NCBI GenBank assembly: GCA_963995505.1
Contig: OZ023189.1
Coordinates: 2,679,155 to 2,743,154 of the forward strand
DNA length: 64,000 nucleotides
Reading direction: 5' to 3'
Origin: Hypericum androsaemum
Lineage: Eukaryota > Streptophyta > Magnoliopsida > Malpighiales > Hypericaceae
A program made the translations under genes and the position numbers. Each line of letters starts with the position of its first letter. Position 1 is the first letter of the stretch. The notes under the pieces are model-generated. The model saw only the letters and a list, made by a program, of their open reading frames with translations. It ran no database searches and was not told where the DNA came from. Positions 33,237-45,196 of the stretch are shown in pieces.

Positions 33237-33405
33237 TTTATCAAGTTTTTCAATGGCACATCAAGTTTTTCAACGACAAAATCCTACCGGCACATCAACA
33301 TTCAACAGCACATCAAGTTTTTCAACTGCACATCAAGTTTTTCAACAGCAAAATCACAACGGCACATCAATTTTCAACGGCACATCAAGTTTTTCAAAGG
33401 ATTGG
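33237..33405 (+). repeat. Short tandem array at the start of the Gypsy gag
   Basis: About six to seven units around CACATCAAGTTTTTCAA, some with CGGC or AACAG spacers. In the gag frame they encode repeated HQVFQ / TSSFS residues. It looks like local amplification of a short gag segment. Confidence 0.75.
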
Positions 33406-34529
33406 AAATTTCTGAGGGTTCGACCGCCCAATTTTGATGGTTTGGAAGATCCGGCACAGATAAAGGATTGGGTGAATGAGATGGAGAAGGCCTTTCAGAT
33501 TGCTCGCACTCAGTCTGCAGAAAAAGTGATGTACGACCTCCTACATACTGACGGGCGACGCCCGTAGATGGTGGGAACCCCAGGAAAGGATCTGGCAAGA
33601 CAAGCGGGCAGAAGAGGAGAGCCCGCCAACATGCTGATGAGGTGGTGGAAGTGGAGATGTATGGCTGGGAAGCTTTCCTGAGAGATTTCAGGGGCCAGTT
33701 TGTTTCGCCAGCCAAGAGAAGAGAAAAGGCACAGGAACTCAATTTTCAAGTCAGCTGCTGCCTTAGACGAAGATACTCGGGCTAGGAATTTGAATATGGG
33801 CTTGCAGAAGATATCAGGGACCTTATATTACCTTTGTTGTTGCTCACCTATTCAGAGGTACTTCAGAGGGCACTGGTGATTGAACAAAACCTAGGCCGAA
33901 ACAAGGTGGAGAAGGAACCACCCTAAAAGAGAATGGGACATCAGGTAGGGAGTCAGTACACCGAACCAACAAAGAGAACCTACAATTCAACAGCGGGGCG
34001 GACTTCAGCTAGAAGCACGGAGCCGTGGTGTGGGAGATGCAAGCTGGCGGGTCACACTCAGGATCAATGCAGGTGAATAAAACTATCATTTTAATCATTC
34101 AGAAGACTTAAACTTTCAAATTTGGATCAGGCTTGTGTTATAACACGTGTTTGTCTTCAAGGTGGATTACCGGGGCATACTTCAGGTGTGAGAAGATGGG
34201 GAACCAACTGGTAACCTACTCTGAGATGCGTGCACGGGCCTAAGTAATAAAAAATCCCAATACCTGCACTGCAGCTTCTACAAGAGGGAACCCAACAGCG
34301 AGAGCCACGGCACGGGTGTATGCACTAAACCAAACTGATGCTGGCCAAATGGGAGATGTGGTGGAGTCGTGCAAGGCTAAGAAAAATATTCATTCTAAAG
34401 ATGGGCAAGTGAATAAAGGCGGCAAAGCCAATCAATTTAGTGACTTGTTTATGCTGTTATAAGAATGTCATTTGAGTTTAGGACCGTATCGCATGTAAAT
34501 TTTTAGTAGCTAGTTTTCCTGCGAATACA

Positions 34530-34859
34530 TTGTTTGATTCTGGAGCAACCTATTCATTTATTGCTGAACACTTTGTGAGGAGATATAAATTAGTGAGAAA
34601 CAAATGCAATAAAGAGATGGCAGTTAAGACACGAGTGGGAAAGACCATTATTGTAGACCAAAGTTGCGACTGCGATATCGTTTTATGTTGCCATTCACTC
34701 AAGGGACACTTTCAAATTATGGGAATGATGGGCTTCAACGTTATCTTGGGAATGGATTGGCTGGCAGAACAATATGCCTTTATCAATTACAAGTGTAAAT
34801 CAGTTGCCTTCCGGCCGCCAGAAAAAGGAGAATTCATATATGAGAGTGAGGGTGTTTAA
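34530..34859 (+). pseudogene. Gypsy aspartic protease fragment
   Basis: Open frame of 109 residues with the retropepsin active site DSGAT near its start and the ILGMDWL block typical of plant Ty3/Gypsy proteases. It stops before the RT, which follows in another frame. Confidence 0.8.
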
Positions 34860-34865
34860 ACACCT

Positions 34866-35979
34866 TTGTGTATAATCTCTGCAGTGGAAGCGAGGAGACT
34901 AGTACATAATGGTGCGGTGGCTTACCTAGCCGCTACTATGGACACTCGAAACAAGATTATATTGGATCAAGTACCCATTGCTATAAACTTCTCAGATGTA
35001 TTTCCAGAAGAGGTACAAGAGATACCACAGGATTGTGAAGTGAAGTTCCAAATTAAGTTGATTCTCAGAGACAGGCCAGTGTCTAAAGTGCCCTACCGTA
35101 TGGCCCCGGTGGAGCTAAAGGAGTTGAAAACTCAATTAGTAGACCTACTGAAAAAGGAATTCATCAGGCCAAGTATGTCACTATGGGGAGCACCTGTATT
35201 ATTTATAAAGAAGAAAGATGGATTCATAAGGATGTATGTTGACTATCGGGAGTTAAACAAGCTTACTGTCAGAAATCGGTATCCCCTCCAAGAATTAAAG
35301 ATCCATTCGATCAGCTGAAGGAAGCTCAGGTATTCTCAAAAATAGACCTACGATCATGCTACCACCAACTAAAAATAAGGGAGGAAGATGTGCATATGAC
35401 TGCTTTTCGCACAAGATATGGATACTACGATTTTCTGGTAATGCCTTTTGGGCTGACAAATACGCCGACCAAGTTCACGGATCTAATGAATCGTACCTTT
35501 AGACCATACTCGGATAAATGTGTGGTGGTGTTTATTGATGATATCTTAGTGTACTAGCCAAGCAAGGAGGAGCATGAGAAACACATAAGGTTGGTGCTGC
35601 AAATACTATGGGAGAAGTAGTTGTACGCCAAATTAAAGAAGTGTGAGTTTTGTTAGAGAAGGTCGCCTTTCTCGGACATGTCATATCTAAGGAAGAAGTA
35701 TCTGTAGACCCTAGCAAGATTGAGATAGTTATAAGATTGAGGCAATCAAGTAATGTGTCAGAAGTGCACAGTTTCTTGAGCTTGGCAGGCTATTATCGAC
35801 ATTTTGTGGAAGGATTCTCTAGGATAGCAATGCCACTCACTAGGTTAACCCAGAAAGAGGTGAAGTATACATGGAGTGAAGAATGTGAGCAAAGCTTCCA
35901 GGACCTGAAGAAAAGATTAGTGTCAGCACCTATACTGGCACAACCCAGCGAAGGGAAGGACTATATTTTTTTACAGTGA
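34866..35979 (+). pseudogene. Gypsy reverse transcriptase and connection-domain fragments
   Basis: Three broken frames with the motif order of a plant Gypsy [55 protein letters not shown] followed at once by a stop, then LGHVISKEEV. The IDD in place of the usual (Y/F)(V/I)DD is a normal Gypsy variant (FIDDILVY). Confidence 0.85.
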
Positions 35980-36467
35980 TGCTTCGAGGAATGGGTTGGT
36001 TGCATACTTATGCAAGATGGTAAGGTGCTCGTAAAATCTGTTACTGTTCTGAATTTTGTTTAATTTGTTCCACTTACTGAGTTTAATCAACTTAGTCGTA
36101 TGCATTTTTAGATTGTTCAGGAGAGGTTCAGGATCGGGAGTAGTTTCGTAGAAGGCTTCAGCTGCATGCATCATCTCAGTTTCATTTCGTTAATAAAGAC
36201 TATTATTTTTCCCTACTTTCAGTATTTGGTTTTCATGACAGTAATATGATTTTCCATTTATAAGTATTTTCGATATTTTAGATTTATTTTATAATAAAGT
36301 TTGGTGTCGATCGGGGTATTTAAAACCTCGGACAGTTGTCATGTTATATTCGAGGCTTGATAATTCAGAAATAAAGTAGTTTAAGAAAGAGGGAAACCAC
36401 AGTAAAACTATAAAAACAAGGCGAGCAAGCAAACTCTTTGGAAGAATACTGCATCATAGTAATCACT

Positions 36468-36836
36468 ATGATTTTAAAAAATTGGTTGAACTATGAATCG
36501 AAACCAAGTCTGGGCCAAATTTGACCCTGAACCCGATATCTGGTTTAACTGGTAGTTAACAATATTGACCAGTGGATTTTTTGGTTGGATCGATCAATCA
36601 TAAAAAAAATGTAAACTTTTTTAAATTAAAATATATTTAAAATTTTAAAAGTGATTAAATTATGATTTTGATGCTTATATATTCGTAAAATTTGATAACT
36701 ATTTGCTAATAATAAATATAATAAATAATACATTATTTTATTTAAAAATACACTAGTCTGATCGGCGATCCGACTGATCGAAACGGTTGACTAGAGGACA
36801 GGAGGATCGACCTCCGGGTCATTTTTAAAAATCATG
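36468..36836. mobile_element. hAT-like MITE, segment B copy
   Basis: Ends ATGATTTTAAAAAATTGG and TTTTTAAAAATCAT, with flanking GTAATCACT (36459-36467) and a decayed partner ATAATTTCG. Orthologous to 20503-20911 and 53530-53884. Confidence 0.65.
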
Positions 36837-38829
36837 ATAATTTCGAATTACCCATGCATCGAATATAGTAGACATTTGAGGAACCGATCCTTGAGGTACC
36901 CTATCAAGCTCAAGGTAGATAAGAAGAACATCATCTTCTATTATGAACATTTGAAGTTGTTGCCCTTAAACTTTCTAGAGTTATCAATAGAGAAGCGTTT
37001 GAAAGTAGAGATGGTAGAAATACTCATATCTTATGGGTCGGACCCTACCCGTATCCTCTAATTCTAGGTTATATTGTCTTTGACTAGGTCCGTGGTAAGG
37101 TATAGGGATGAGTTCACTTTTGGGATCCTCAACAATTTTGACCATAGTTAGACCATAATTAGATCATTTATCCTTAATATATATTGACTTTAAAGTTTGA
37201 GATATATATACAATATTGATTTTCTTTAATTATATACTAAATATTTCATATAATAATTTTCACGTGTTCATTATGTTGTTGTAAAATTAGCTCATAAGAC
37301 ATCATAAATGATGACACATTAGACACTTAATTTTTTATTTTTTGTTGAATTCTTGATGTACTTAGAACTCAAAGAATCTTCTACAATTTAAACTAAGTTG
37401 CAAAATTTGGTGTAACTTAAATTTATTATTGAATATTGATGTGTAATGGATGAAATATGTTAAATTTTTTGATTTTATGTGTAAAAATTATCAACAACTA
37501 AGTTAGATCGTGCGACTTTGCGGGTAGGAGCAGGAGCCTGATGGTGACAATGTTCTAGGATCGAGATTAAGGTATAGATCCAACTTTTAAAATCGTGAAC
37601 ACTCTGTGGGTAAGAGTATGAGTCTAATAGTGAAAATGTTTAGGATCGAAATTGAGGTATGAATCCAACTTCTAAAATTAGGGTATAGGTAGAGTCCATA
37701 TGGACCTTACCCATGTTAGCCATTTCCATCCATATTTGGAAGGCAATCATGATGAGCTTGTCCAGTTTCCTAAGCACAAAAATTTTTGGCCCACAACACG
37801 AGCAATAAGCCCAACCCAAGTCCAAAAATAGTCCAGTAACCTGGAACAATTCTCTCAAATTCTAGTACCAACCTTATCATTTTGAAGTTAATTAATTTTA
37901 TTGACACCGAAATTTTATTTTTTGCAAGATCATATATCGTTACGTAAGTTTCTTAACAAGATTCGGAGTAATCTCATAAACACCCTAAACTAATTGGCGT
38001 GAGTCATATTTTAATTAGCTCAAAATTTTGTATCTAATATATTAAGAGATTGTGTTTAATTAGACTTATTTTTCTATGTAACCTCTTATGTTCAAACCTA
38101 ACAAACACTTCGAACCTTTTTTTGAATAGAAAATTTAATTCGGCAACAATCCTCCACATGAATATAATTGACTGAAATGACATGAGCGAACCAGCAATAC
38201 TATACACAATTTTTGGTTAACGCTAGTGAATTGACGCAAATACTTGTTAGAAAAATTTGTAATTACGATTTTTTGCAATAACCAACAAAAACTGGTATCT
38301 TGATCCGTTTTCAAAAGATGTTTGTTTGACGAAATTATACTCCTATCATTTGTCACAAGAACGAACATCACGCAAGAAAAAAAAAATTTAACCTTGTATC
38401 CATAATATTCTTCACCTAAAATGATTTTTTATTCAACTGAAACGTAAAATAATATTCGTGCATTCTGAACGTCTTATTCAACTGAAATAGAAAATAACAT
38501 TCACAACATTTTATTAAACTGAAATAGAAGATAACGTTTGTACATTTCAAAGCCAAGCAGGTGCTGGTCGAAATGATAGAAGAGTAGAGTGTGATCTTGT
38601 AATCGTCATGAGCTCTGGTTGCCGAAGATACGCAAATGCTGGCTTCTGTCGGCTACAACTTAATGCACGGAAGCTGGCCTTAGGTTGTCGAGGGAAAGGC
38701 CTGTACCATATCTGTTTTGAATTGAAAAATATTAGAAATAAATTGGAAGTTGTGAACTAAAGAACAAATGATCAAAAACGTATATAAAGCTATTAATCAA
38801 AAAGGGAGAATGTTCATCAGATCCTAAAC

Positions 38830-39660
38830 AAGGGTGAGCTTATGGATCTTGGCTACCAAGGGAGTCCATTCATGTGGACGTATAAACAAGAAGCAGAGGG
38901 CAATATTATTGGAGAGACTTGACATGGTTGTGAAAAATGTAAATAGTGGAAACATGTTCTCCTTTGCTCTGATTTATAATGGACCATTTATGAGATTAGA
39001 TCATGCCTATGTAATACTAGATACATGTCAAAGGGGCAATAGGAGAAAGCTCTTCAAGTTTGAATCAATGTGAACTAAATCTTCAAGTTTGAATCAATGT
39101 GAACTAAGGATTAAAGCTGCAAAGATGTTATTAGTAAAGCTTGGGGAACTCCAGTCAATGGGATCAGAGGTCAGAAAATGGCAAAGACATGGAGAATTCT
39201 GTAGTAGGGAGCTGACAACCTGGAGCAAAAGGTTGTACACGGATAGAAAGCTGCAAATTGAGGAAAAAACCAAAGAGGTGGCTAGCATACAGTGTCAGCA
39301 ACCTCTATGAAACAGAGAAAATATTTTGATACCAAAAACGTATATTGTCAACTATTTACAATATGGTGATAAGAATACTAGTTTCCTTCTAGCTTCTTTC
39401 ACACGACTGCTACACAGTGAAAGGAAAGAAACCAGTTAAGGAGAATAAAAAATGACCAAGGCACATGTTTGGAAGATGAGGCTGAGGTTGCAGGTTACAT
39501 CCATTCCTATTTCAAGGAAATTTTTAGCTCAGCTGAAACTAACCACGCAGTTCAGATTCTGGTGGCAATGCCAAATCCCTTGATATGGGAGATGCAAATG
39601 GACATGATCGGAGCTAGAAAGACGGCCACATTCTAGATGGGAGGAATGAAATCACAAATA
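38830..39660 (+). mobile_element. LINE relic: end of endonuclease and linker to RT
   Basis: Plus-strand reading DLGYQGSPFMWTYKQEAEG (about 38840), then an LDHAYVILDTC block (the SDHxPI box of APE-type LINE endonuclease, with Ser lost), RGNRRKLFKFESM, then ELTTWSKRLYTDRKLQIEEK of the linker. Three or more frame changes. Segment A keeps only a short piece (about 21890-22010) and segment C only the first part (60670-60745). Confidence 0.7.
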
Positions 39661-40374
39661 TATTGGAATATATATAACTTAGTATATCCGACAACGAGAA
39701 AATATACGGTAGTATCTATATTGTTTACTTAAAAGATGTTATTTGTCACGATATAGATATCAATTGGTAAATTTGACAGAATAAAATTTGATTGTTTCCT
39801 AGATTTATGATGAGCTCTTGACGGTGTACTTTCTCTCTTTTAGATTTTAAATATTTTTAAAGGTTCAAATTATAGGAAATAACTAAAACGACAATGACAT
39901 ATATTTGGACTATATTTATAAATGTGAAAAATTTTATTACCAATTATAATAAAATTTAGTTTGGAATTGAATATGAAAATTATAATATCTTATTAGAAAA
40001 TTCATCATGTAGCTCATTGTCTTTGCAGGACCCCTCATTGAAGACATGAAAAGTAAAGTGAAGGTTATACAAGCTTTAGCAGATAAACATCTTTTGTTAG
40101 ATAAGATGTATTGAGATTATCGGTGAACTCACTTTATAAATATAAGCATGAAACCCGAGTTTTTGAAGTACAAATGAAAATTGTATAACTAAATAGTAAT
40201 TTTTCATGTGGATGATGGAATAATTGTTAATGTGAAGTTATAAATTTATTATTATTTGTTAATCAAATTGAAAGTTGAATTAATTAATAATATTCTTATT
40301 TTAATACAGATTCTTTTAAATATTGACTTCTTACTTTTTTTCAATTTTACAATAGAATTTATCTAAAAATCTCA

Positions 40375-40475
40375 TGAATTTTTTATACATTTTTTACAAC
40401 AATAATTACATTGACTAGGGATTGTACCCTGGATTTCTGTTAATAAGTGAAATACACATCAAATTCCTTTAGTTG
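40375..40475 (-). mobile_element. SINE-like element (family 2), segment B copy
   Basis: Counterpart of 22828-22945: minus strand GGGTACAATCCCTAGTCAAT, then TTGTTGTAAAAAATG. Confidence 0.4.
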
Positions 40476-40810
40476 AGAAAATCACCATCATGTGTGTAAA
40501 ATTTTGGATTTTTTACTAGATCTATTCAAATTTAAGTATTACACAATATATTAGATGCAACATTATCAAATTTATTTTTCATCATTTATTATCTAGATTT
40601 GGTAACTAATTTATTCTATTTTTTAAACTAAGACGGATGGGTAATATTTGAGTGTGGATTGAAAGAAATCTATATGAAAAAAGGAGGGATATTAACCATA
40701 TTGATCATAAATCATTTTACAACCACCTTCGCCTATGAATAGTCCCATTTCCCTTCACTTTCTAAGTAGCAAACACAATATGATTAGCCATTTACAAGAG
40801 CGATGGCTAA

Positions 40811-40843
40811 GAGGAGAGGAGGAGGAGGAGGAGGAGGAGGTGT
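40811..40843. repeat. (GAG)n microsatellite
   Basis: About ten GAG/GGA triplets inside a stretch of segment B not matched in segment A. It follows an ATG (ATGGCTAAGAGGAGAGG), but the frame ends after 18 codons, so no gene is called. Confidence 0.7.
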
Positions 40844-41127
40844 TCCTGGCATTTAGAGAAGACACCACCGAATAGTAATAATTCATTGGAAAAATAGGAG
40901 CTAGGATCATGCTATTCAAATTGATGCAAGTGAGTTTTGCATCTCTTCCCTGCTACTTTTTCTTTAGAATTTCTTATATACAAATAGTTTATTTTTCACC
41001 GGGACCAAACGAGTTTTTAGAATTATAGTTTTATTACTCTTAGGTTGCATTTAATATTCGATTATTGATGATAAAAATGATGATGTGGTATGGAGTGTAA
41101 ATGCATATTTATTGGTGGGTAAGAATT

Positions 41128-41212
41128 GATAGCATAGCAGCACAAGGCGTTGTAAATTTCAAGGAGGTTCAAGGTCTGAGTCTTGGCGTGGTTTAAAATT
41201 TTACATTTAAAA
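41128..41212 (+). mobile_element. SINE-like insertion (family 2) private to segment B
   Basis: TAGCATAGCAGCACAAGGCG (A-box region), GGAGGTTCAAGGTCTGAGTC (B-box region), then a tail ending TTTAAAAAAAG. Flanked by AAGAATTGAT and AAGAATGATA, an imperfect target duplication. Segment A has the uninterrupted site (about 23300). Confidence 0.5.
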
Positions 41213-42884
41213 AAAGAATGATATGAATTTGTGAATTAAAAAAAATGAGAAATGTATCTAATCATGAGCATACATTTAATTTACCAAATGAATTAATGGA
41301 ACACTTTAAAAACGGGGTAGAAAACACGTGAGTGTATCAATTGGCCCTATAAAGTCAAGATATAATACGGTTGGGGAATTATACAGAGCTTGTATATCGA
41401 AGAAAGCGTCGAGCATAATTAATTATTCAGCGTGAGTAACATCGATGACTATTTTTCTATTTATAAATTTTGAATGCAACTTTAGATCCTCAAGTCAACT
41501 AAGTCCCTTCGGTGGAGAATAACTGGATTGACCCAAAAGGAGGCGACAACACTTGGGGAAGGATTCCAACGATGCGTGTGCATGATTAATAGTGAAGCAT
41601 TATATTATTATATTTATGAAATATGATATTATTAGGATTTTTTCGAATTTTAGCTAGTTTAAAATTTTATATTTATTGTATAGTTTATTGAGATTGTCTC
41701 CACTTTAATAGGTACAAGAGTTCCTTATTTTTTGGCTTGCTTTAGGCGATTTCTTTGTAGAATAAGCACGCAAGTTAGTCTAGAGAAATAGTCTTTTTTA
41801 TGGCCTCTATATCATTCTATCTACACATATTATACTACTCATCATTTCGGTCCATGGATGTAAATTTTTTGACAGAATTACGTATATCATATGTCTTTTA
41901 TTTCTCCTATTTCTATACAGTTATTTGTTATAAATGTTCAAGTATTTATACTTATAGTTACATTTCCCTAACAATGTAAACATACACGTGAGAAGGTTTG
42001 CCATATTTTCTGTTAGTAGTTTAGTTTGTCTCATCCTCTTATCCTATAACATTGTCAAGTTTATATTATCGGGTTTCAGAAGCCAGTGAAGCTTATGAGT
42101 AATTCGTAGAGCGAGAGATATATAAGTAGGAATGGGGATAGGCATCATCTAGATAGAATCTATAAGATCTAAATTTTTATTCTATTTTTAAGAGTAGATC
42201 AAAATCTTTGCCTTTATTCTATTAAAAAAAAGATTCAGATAAGCTTGGGGTGTCAAAATAACGGACAAGATAAGGACGATATGTGAGTCTGTATCATTTA
42301 CTTTAAAAAAATTTAAAATATATAAATTTCATAAAATTTATTGTAAGTGGAATGCGACGCCGCGTCATCGATTATAAAATTTAATCGTGTCAATAAATTT
42401 TCTTGCATTATAAGTCCACTTGACTATCATACAGTTTCTTAAATTGACATTTCACTTTCAAAATATTTTTAGACAAAAACCCCAAGTATCATTATTAAAA
42501 TTTTAAAATATATAAATTAGGAAAAATAAGAAAAATATTACGGAGATTGATATTTCATATATTTTTTCTAATTTATTTCGACGGATAATTTAAGATCAAT
42601 TATTTTCTAATTATACTTGGGGTACTTCTGTCCAAAAAAATTATTCAAATAGTGGAGTATCAATAATAAAAATTTTGTCATTCGGTCGAACATTTTGAAA
42701 CCTACTTAAGTTTATAAAGTAGATTTCACCTTTTCTCTTTGGTTATATTGATCTACTTTACAATAATTTAAAATTTTCCATTTACAATTCTTTAATTGTT
42801 TTTCATTTCGAATATATTATTATTTCATCTTTTCATGATAATTTTAAATAGAAGCAATTTTCCATGTAATAAAATACTACTTAC

Positions 42885-44943
42885 CCGGGAAGGTCCCATG
42901 TTCTTGGCAAGCTCCCTAATTGCGAACTTCTGAATCTTACCAGTGGCGGTCTTGGGCAGATCCGACTGGAACACCACCGTCTTAGGCACCATGAAATGAG
43001 GCAGCCTCTCCTTGCAGAACCCAATAAGCTCTCTCTCGGTCACGTGCTTCCCACCCTCCTTCAAGCTGACAAAAGCACACGGCAGCTCTCCCCAGAACTC
43101 GTCCGGCCTGGCCACCACCGCCACCTCCCGCACCGCCGGGTTGGCGTATATCACCGCCTCAACCTCCACACTGCTCACATTCTCCCCGCCGCAGATGATC
43201 ACGTCCTTGGACCGGTCCTTGATCTCCAGGTACCCGTCAGGGTGCACCACGCTCACGTCCCCCGTGTAAAACCAGCCGTCCCTTTTCACGCACTTGGCAG
43301 TTTCTACGGGATCTTTCAAGTATCCCAGCATCACGCTTCCGCCTCTTAGGACCACCTCACCGATGGTCGTCCCGTCCCTCTTCGCCCTCTAGCCGAAGAT
43401 TGGGTCCACCACATCCGCGTCCGCGAACCCGGATATCTGGACACCTTGCCAGTGGGTTGGTGCAGCGTGCCAAAAACTTGATTCAATCAAAATAACATAC
43501 AAAATATTAATGGTTCCTTATTTTTAATTGAATAAAAAAGTGATTGAATTTTAATGGTTGTTTAATGTTTTTGGTACATTAAACGACATTGTATGAAAAG
43601 GTTAATTGAATTTTAATGGTTAGTCCTTCAATTTTTTAAAATCAATTGAATATTTTATAAATGCACTCTAACTGTATGAATATTTTATTTTATAACTAAA
43701 AAGGGAACCCGTCTTGTAATCTAAAAAGACGCAATAGTTTCTAAAAGAATAAGGAACAACGACCACGTCATTATCTAACCATGCAAAATAATGGTTCAGT
43801 TAAACTTTTTTCATGCAGAAGGAAATTGAAGGCTTTGAACGTTCAAGTACGGAACAACGACCACGTCATTATCTAACTTGCCTGGATTTAAGCTGGGCCC
43901 TCTCCTCCAGCGGGAGAGGGTCCCACTGCGGTTTCCATGCGCACGACATCACCGGTCAGCCCGTACCCGTGGCTCACGACGAACCCCATCTGCTCCGCCC
44001 TGTACAAAACCGGCGCAGGCGGCGGCGCCCCTGCGACGAGGATCTCTACTGGGCTCTCCAGCGGCTAACAGTTCGGGGAGCTGGCCAGCATGTTCAGGAC
44101 CACCGGGGCGCCGCACATGTGGGTGACGCCGTGCCGTTTGATGAGCTCGATGACCTTGACGGCGTCGTACGAGCGGAGGCAGACGTTGGTCCCACCCACG
44201 GCCGCGAGGGCCCACACGTAGGACCACCCGTTGGCGTGGAAGATGGGCAGGGTCCACAGGTAAACAGGGCGCTTGGGGAGCCCCCAGTCGAGCGCTGTCG
44301 AGAGGGACATTAGGAACAGTCCCCTGTGGCAGTGCACCACTCCTTTCGGCGACGACGTCGTTCCCGACGTGTAGTTAATCGCCATTGGATCCCACTCGGA
44401 TCTTGGCGGGACTCACTTGAACTCCGGGTCCTCTTTTTGTATGAAATCCTCATACGTGCAAAAGAAATTACCGCCAGCTACTTGGGTACTTGGCGGCCCG
44501 TTGTCGTCCTCTACGAGAACCAGCCGCGGAGGAGCTTCACTCTCTGGGATCAAGCGAACGGCGTCGTGCACGACGGAGCTGGAGAAGGAGTCGACGAACA
44601 CGAGCGTCGACCTGCTGTGGGAGAGCTGCAAGGAGATGGTCCGCGCGTCGAGGCGCGTTGAGATGTTATTGAGAACAGCGCCGGACATGGGCACCGTGAA
44701 CTGGAGCTCGTACCTCGCCGGGGTGTTGAGGGAGACAACGGAGACCACTTGGCCGGGCACGATGCCGGAGGCTGCCAGGGATGACGCCAGGCGGAGGCAT
44801 CTCCGGTGGGTTTGGGACCAGGTGTAAACGGTGTCGTTGTAGACGATGGAGGGGCTGTCGGCGTAGGCGATTGCCGCTCGCTCTAGGTAGATGAGCGGTG
44901 TCAGTGGTGTTGAGTTCGCTGGGGTTGGCTTCAGCTCTTCCAT
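42885..44943 (-). pseudogene. AAE copy 2: acyl-activating enzyme (AMP-forming acyl-CoA ligase), several lesions
   Basis: Close paralog of 26240-32700, without the Copia insertion. Exon 1 44943-43877, intron about 43876-43445, exon 2 43444-42885 (donor CCCGG|GTAAGT at its end; the terminal exon is not seen). The adenylate-forming signature YTSGTTSSPKG is intact (about 44371-44339); PIFHANGWSYVWAL, HGVTHMCGAP, WFYTGD, EIKDRSKD and PKTATGKIQK follow. Lesions: TGA after EFK (about 44415) where copy 1 has Trp; TAG in SSPNC|* (about 44066) where Glu is expected; a 14-bp deletion after GYGLT (about 43953-43955); and another in-frame TAG in exon 2 (about 43391). An AAE1/BZO1-type enzyme by family; substrate not inferable. 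Each lesion alone would abolish a full product. Confidence 0.9.
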
Positions 44944-45196
44944 TACGTACGGCTAAGCTTTTCTTCTTTTCTGGTTTGGGTTTGGGGAGTGTTTTTCTTT
45001 GTTCTTTTCCTTGGTTTTAGCGTTTGATGAAAATTGGTATGGGCTATCTGCCTGCCGCTCTTGTGGGTTTCGTTGATAGAGTTAGTTGCTCTTAAAGGTA
45101 GACATAAGTTCTATGTAGATATATAGTCACAGTTTTATGGTCACGGATGGAGGGAATGGGACCAAACGGGTACGGGAGGGTAGACCATTGTATTTA
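44944..45196. other. Upstream region of AAE copy 2
   Basis: Collinear with 32701-32975 upstream of copy 1; the former promoter and leader. The match is cut by the Mutator-like element at 45197. Confidence 0.6.

Larger units (their letters stand above)
33237..36360 (+). mobile_element. Ty3/Gypsy retrotransposon relic
   Basis: Plus-strand order: tandem array (33237-33405), gag (VRPPNFDGLEDPAQIKDWVN at about 33418), zinc knuckle CGRCKLAGHTQDQC (about 34031-34072), protease with FDSGATYSFI (34530-34859), RT (34866-35640: [13 protein letters not shown], then [15 protein letters not shown], then [11 protein letters not shown]), connection domain (35650-35979: LGHVISKEEVSVDP, AGYYRHFVEGFS) and the start of RNase H (SDASRNGL at about 35979). 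Stops and frameshifts occur throughout; the integrase is missing. 36020-36360 looks like LTR remnant (AATAAAG, ...CCTCGGACAGTTGTCATGTT) but I cannot find its partner. Confidence 0.85.
36368..42880. repeat. Segment B of the three-fold tandem segmental duplication
   Basis: Starts GAAATAAAGTAGTTTAAGAA, as does segment C at 53455. Collinear with A through to the AAE gene and with C as far as about 38905. Carries a LINE endonuclease relic (38830-39660) that is shorter in A, and a private SINE (41128-41212). No intact gene. Confidence 0.8.

Noticed and set aside
26351..44827. Plus-strand frames of 80-166 codons opposite the AAE exons
   Set aside because: Shadows of GC-rich coding sequence on the minus strand, seen in both copies.
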